NCBI GenBank assembly: GCA_902489225.1
Contig: CABTZA010000121.1
Location: 1-5,672 of the forward strand
DNA from: an uncultured Collinsella sp.
GTDB taxonomy: Bacteria > Actinomycetota > Coriobacteriia > Coriobacteriales > Coriobacteriaceae
Length of the DNA: 5,672 nucleotides
Reading direction: 5' to 3'
Shown in pieces: positions 5,266 to 5,672 of this stretch (the first letter of the stretch is position 1; each line of letters begins with the position of its first letter). Under the pieces are notes generated by a model that worked only from the letters and a program-made list of their open reading frames with translations, was not told the DNA's origin and did no database searches. Position numbers and translations under genes: made by a program.

Positions 5266-5672
5266 AGTCGTGGGCGTGGTTGGTGATGGGGCCGACGTGG
5301 ACCAGCTTGGGGTCCTCGCCGCGCTCGAGCGCCAGATCGCGCAGGATGGCGTCCTCGCGGGCCTCCATGACCTCGGCCTCGTCGTCCTCGATATGGTCAT
5401 ACCCCAGCAGGTGCAGCATGCCATGCACGAGCATCAGGCGGCACTCGTCGGCAGGGGCATTGCCAAAGCCGGGGGCCTGACGGGCAATGACTTGCGGGGC
5501 CAGGATGATATCGCCAAGCTCAAGCGTCTCGTCGGCGGGAATATCCTCGTCAAAGGCCGAGTCGCATTCAAACGAGAGGACATCGGTGGTGCGGTCGATA
5601 CCGCGCCACTCGTGGTTGAGCTCGTGCATCTCGTCCTCGTCGACATACGAAAGGGAAATCTCGACTTCACGC
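5264..5672 (-). CDS. ybeY: endoribonuclease YbeY, 5' end cut by window edge
   Basis: Metal-dependent single-strand endoribonuclease of the UPF0054 family, involved in 16S rRNA 3'-end maturation and ribosome quality control. The last 135 codons are visible. They include the conserved DEMHELNHEWRGIDRTTDVLSF stretch in two parts (ELNHEWRG, then TTDVLSF), LELGDIILAP, and the zinc-binding motif HGMLHLLGYDH, whose three histidines coordinate the metal. The frame continues past the window end, so the start is not visible; an in-frame ATG at 5627-5629 is internal, because the family's REVEISLSYVDEDE-like strand lies before it. The C-terminus ends in a short His-containing tail (ITNHAHD). The family is about 150-170 residues, so only some 20-35 residues should be missing. 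Its position before dgkA and era matches the common Gram-positive order. Confidence 0.95.
   Translation of the reverse strand, partial: REVEISLSYVDEDEMHELNHEWRGIDRTTDVLSFECDSAFDEDIPADETLELGDIILAPQVIARQAPGFGNAPADECRLMLVHGMLHLLGYDHIEDDEAEVMEAREDAILRDLALERGEDPKLVHVGPITNHAHD

Overview
This 5.7-kb, GC-rich window is a compact block of conserved housekeeping genes. All six genes lie on the minus strand, so transcription runs from high to low coordinates. Gene content, high GC, the order ybeY-dgkA-era-recO, and an Era with a long acidic N-terminal extension point to a Gram-positive of the Actinomycetota. A gut coriobacterium such as Collinsella or a relative is my best guess, but that is inference from protein character and not a database result.

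Layout in transcription order. From 5672 down to 3023 there is a tightly packed cluster: ybeY (rRNA maturation endonuclease, 5' end cut by the window edge), dgkA (diacylglycerol/undecaprenol kinase), era (16S-binding GTPase) and recO (recombination mediator). Gaps are 9, 12 and 15 nt, and the ribosome-binding site of dgkA and of recO overlaps the stop codon of the gene before it, which indicates one mRNA with closely linked translation. A 138-nt gap (2885-3022) follows. It carries a plausible extended -10 promoter and a GC-rich leader with competing stems ahead of rpsO (ribosomal protein S15). A strong intrinsic terminator (2556-2591) follows rpsO. Next comes a 149-nt gap with two or three hairpins ahead of pnp (polynucleotide phosphorylase), which ends at another strong terminator (156-184).

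Functionally the block centres on small-subunit ribosome biogenesis and RNA turnover. YbeY and Era both act in 16S rRNA maturation, S15 is an early 16S-binding protein, and PNPase degrades and trims RNA. DgkA recycles a lipid carrier or diacylglycerol, and RecO belongs to RecF-pathway DNA repair; both sit in this cluster in many Gram-positives.

The part not explained by known genes is at the left edge (positions 15-163). It is a 149-bp imperfect palindrome bounded by perfect 25-bp inverted repeats, and it shares bases with the pnp terminator. It looks like a MITE-like or intergenic palindromic element. On the plus strand it contains a 13-codon frame with a good ribosome-binding site that would be buried in the stem. 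I found no CRISPR array, tRNA, rRNA, insertion sequence or clearly novel multi-gene system.
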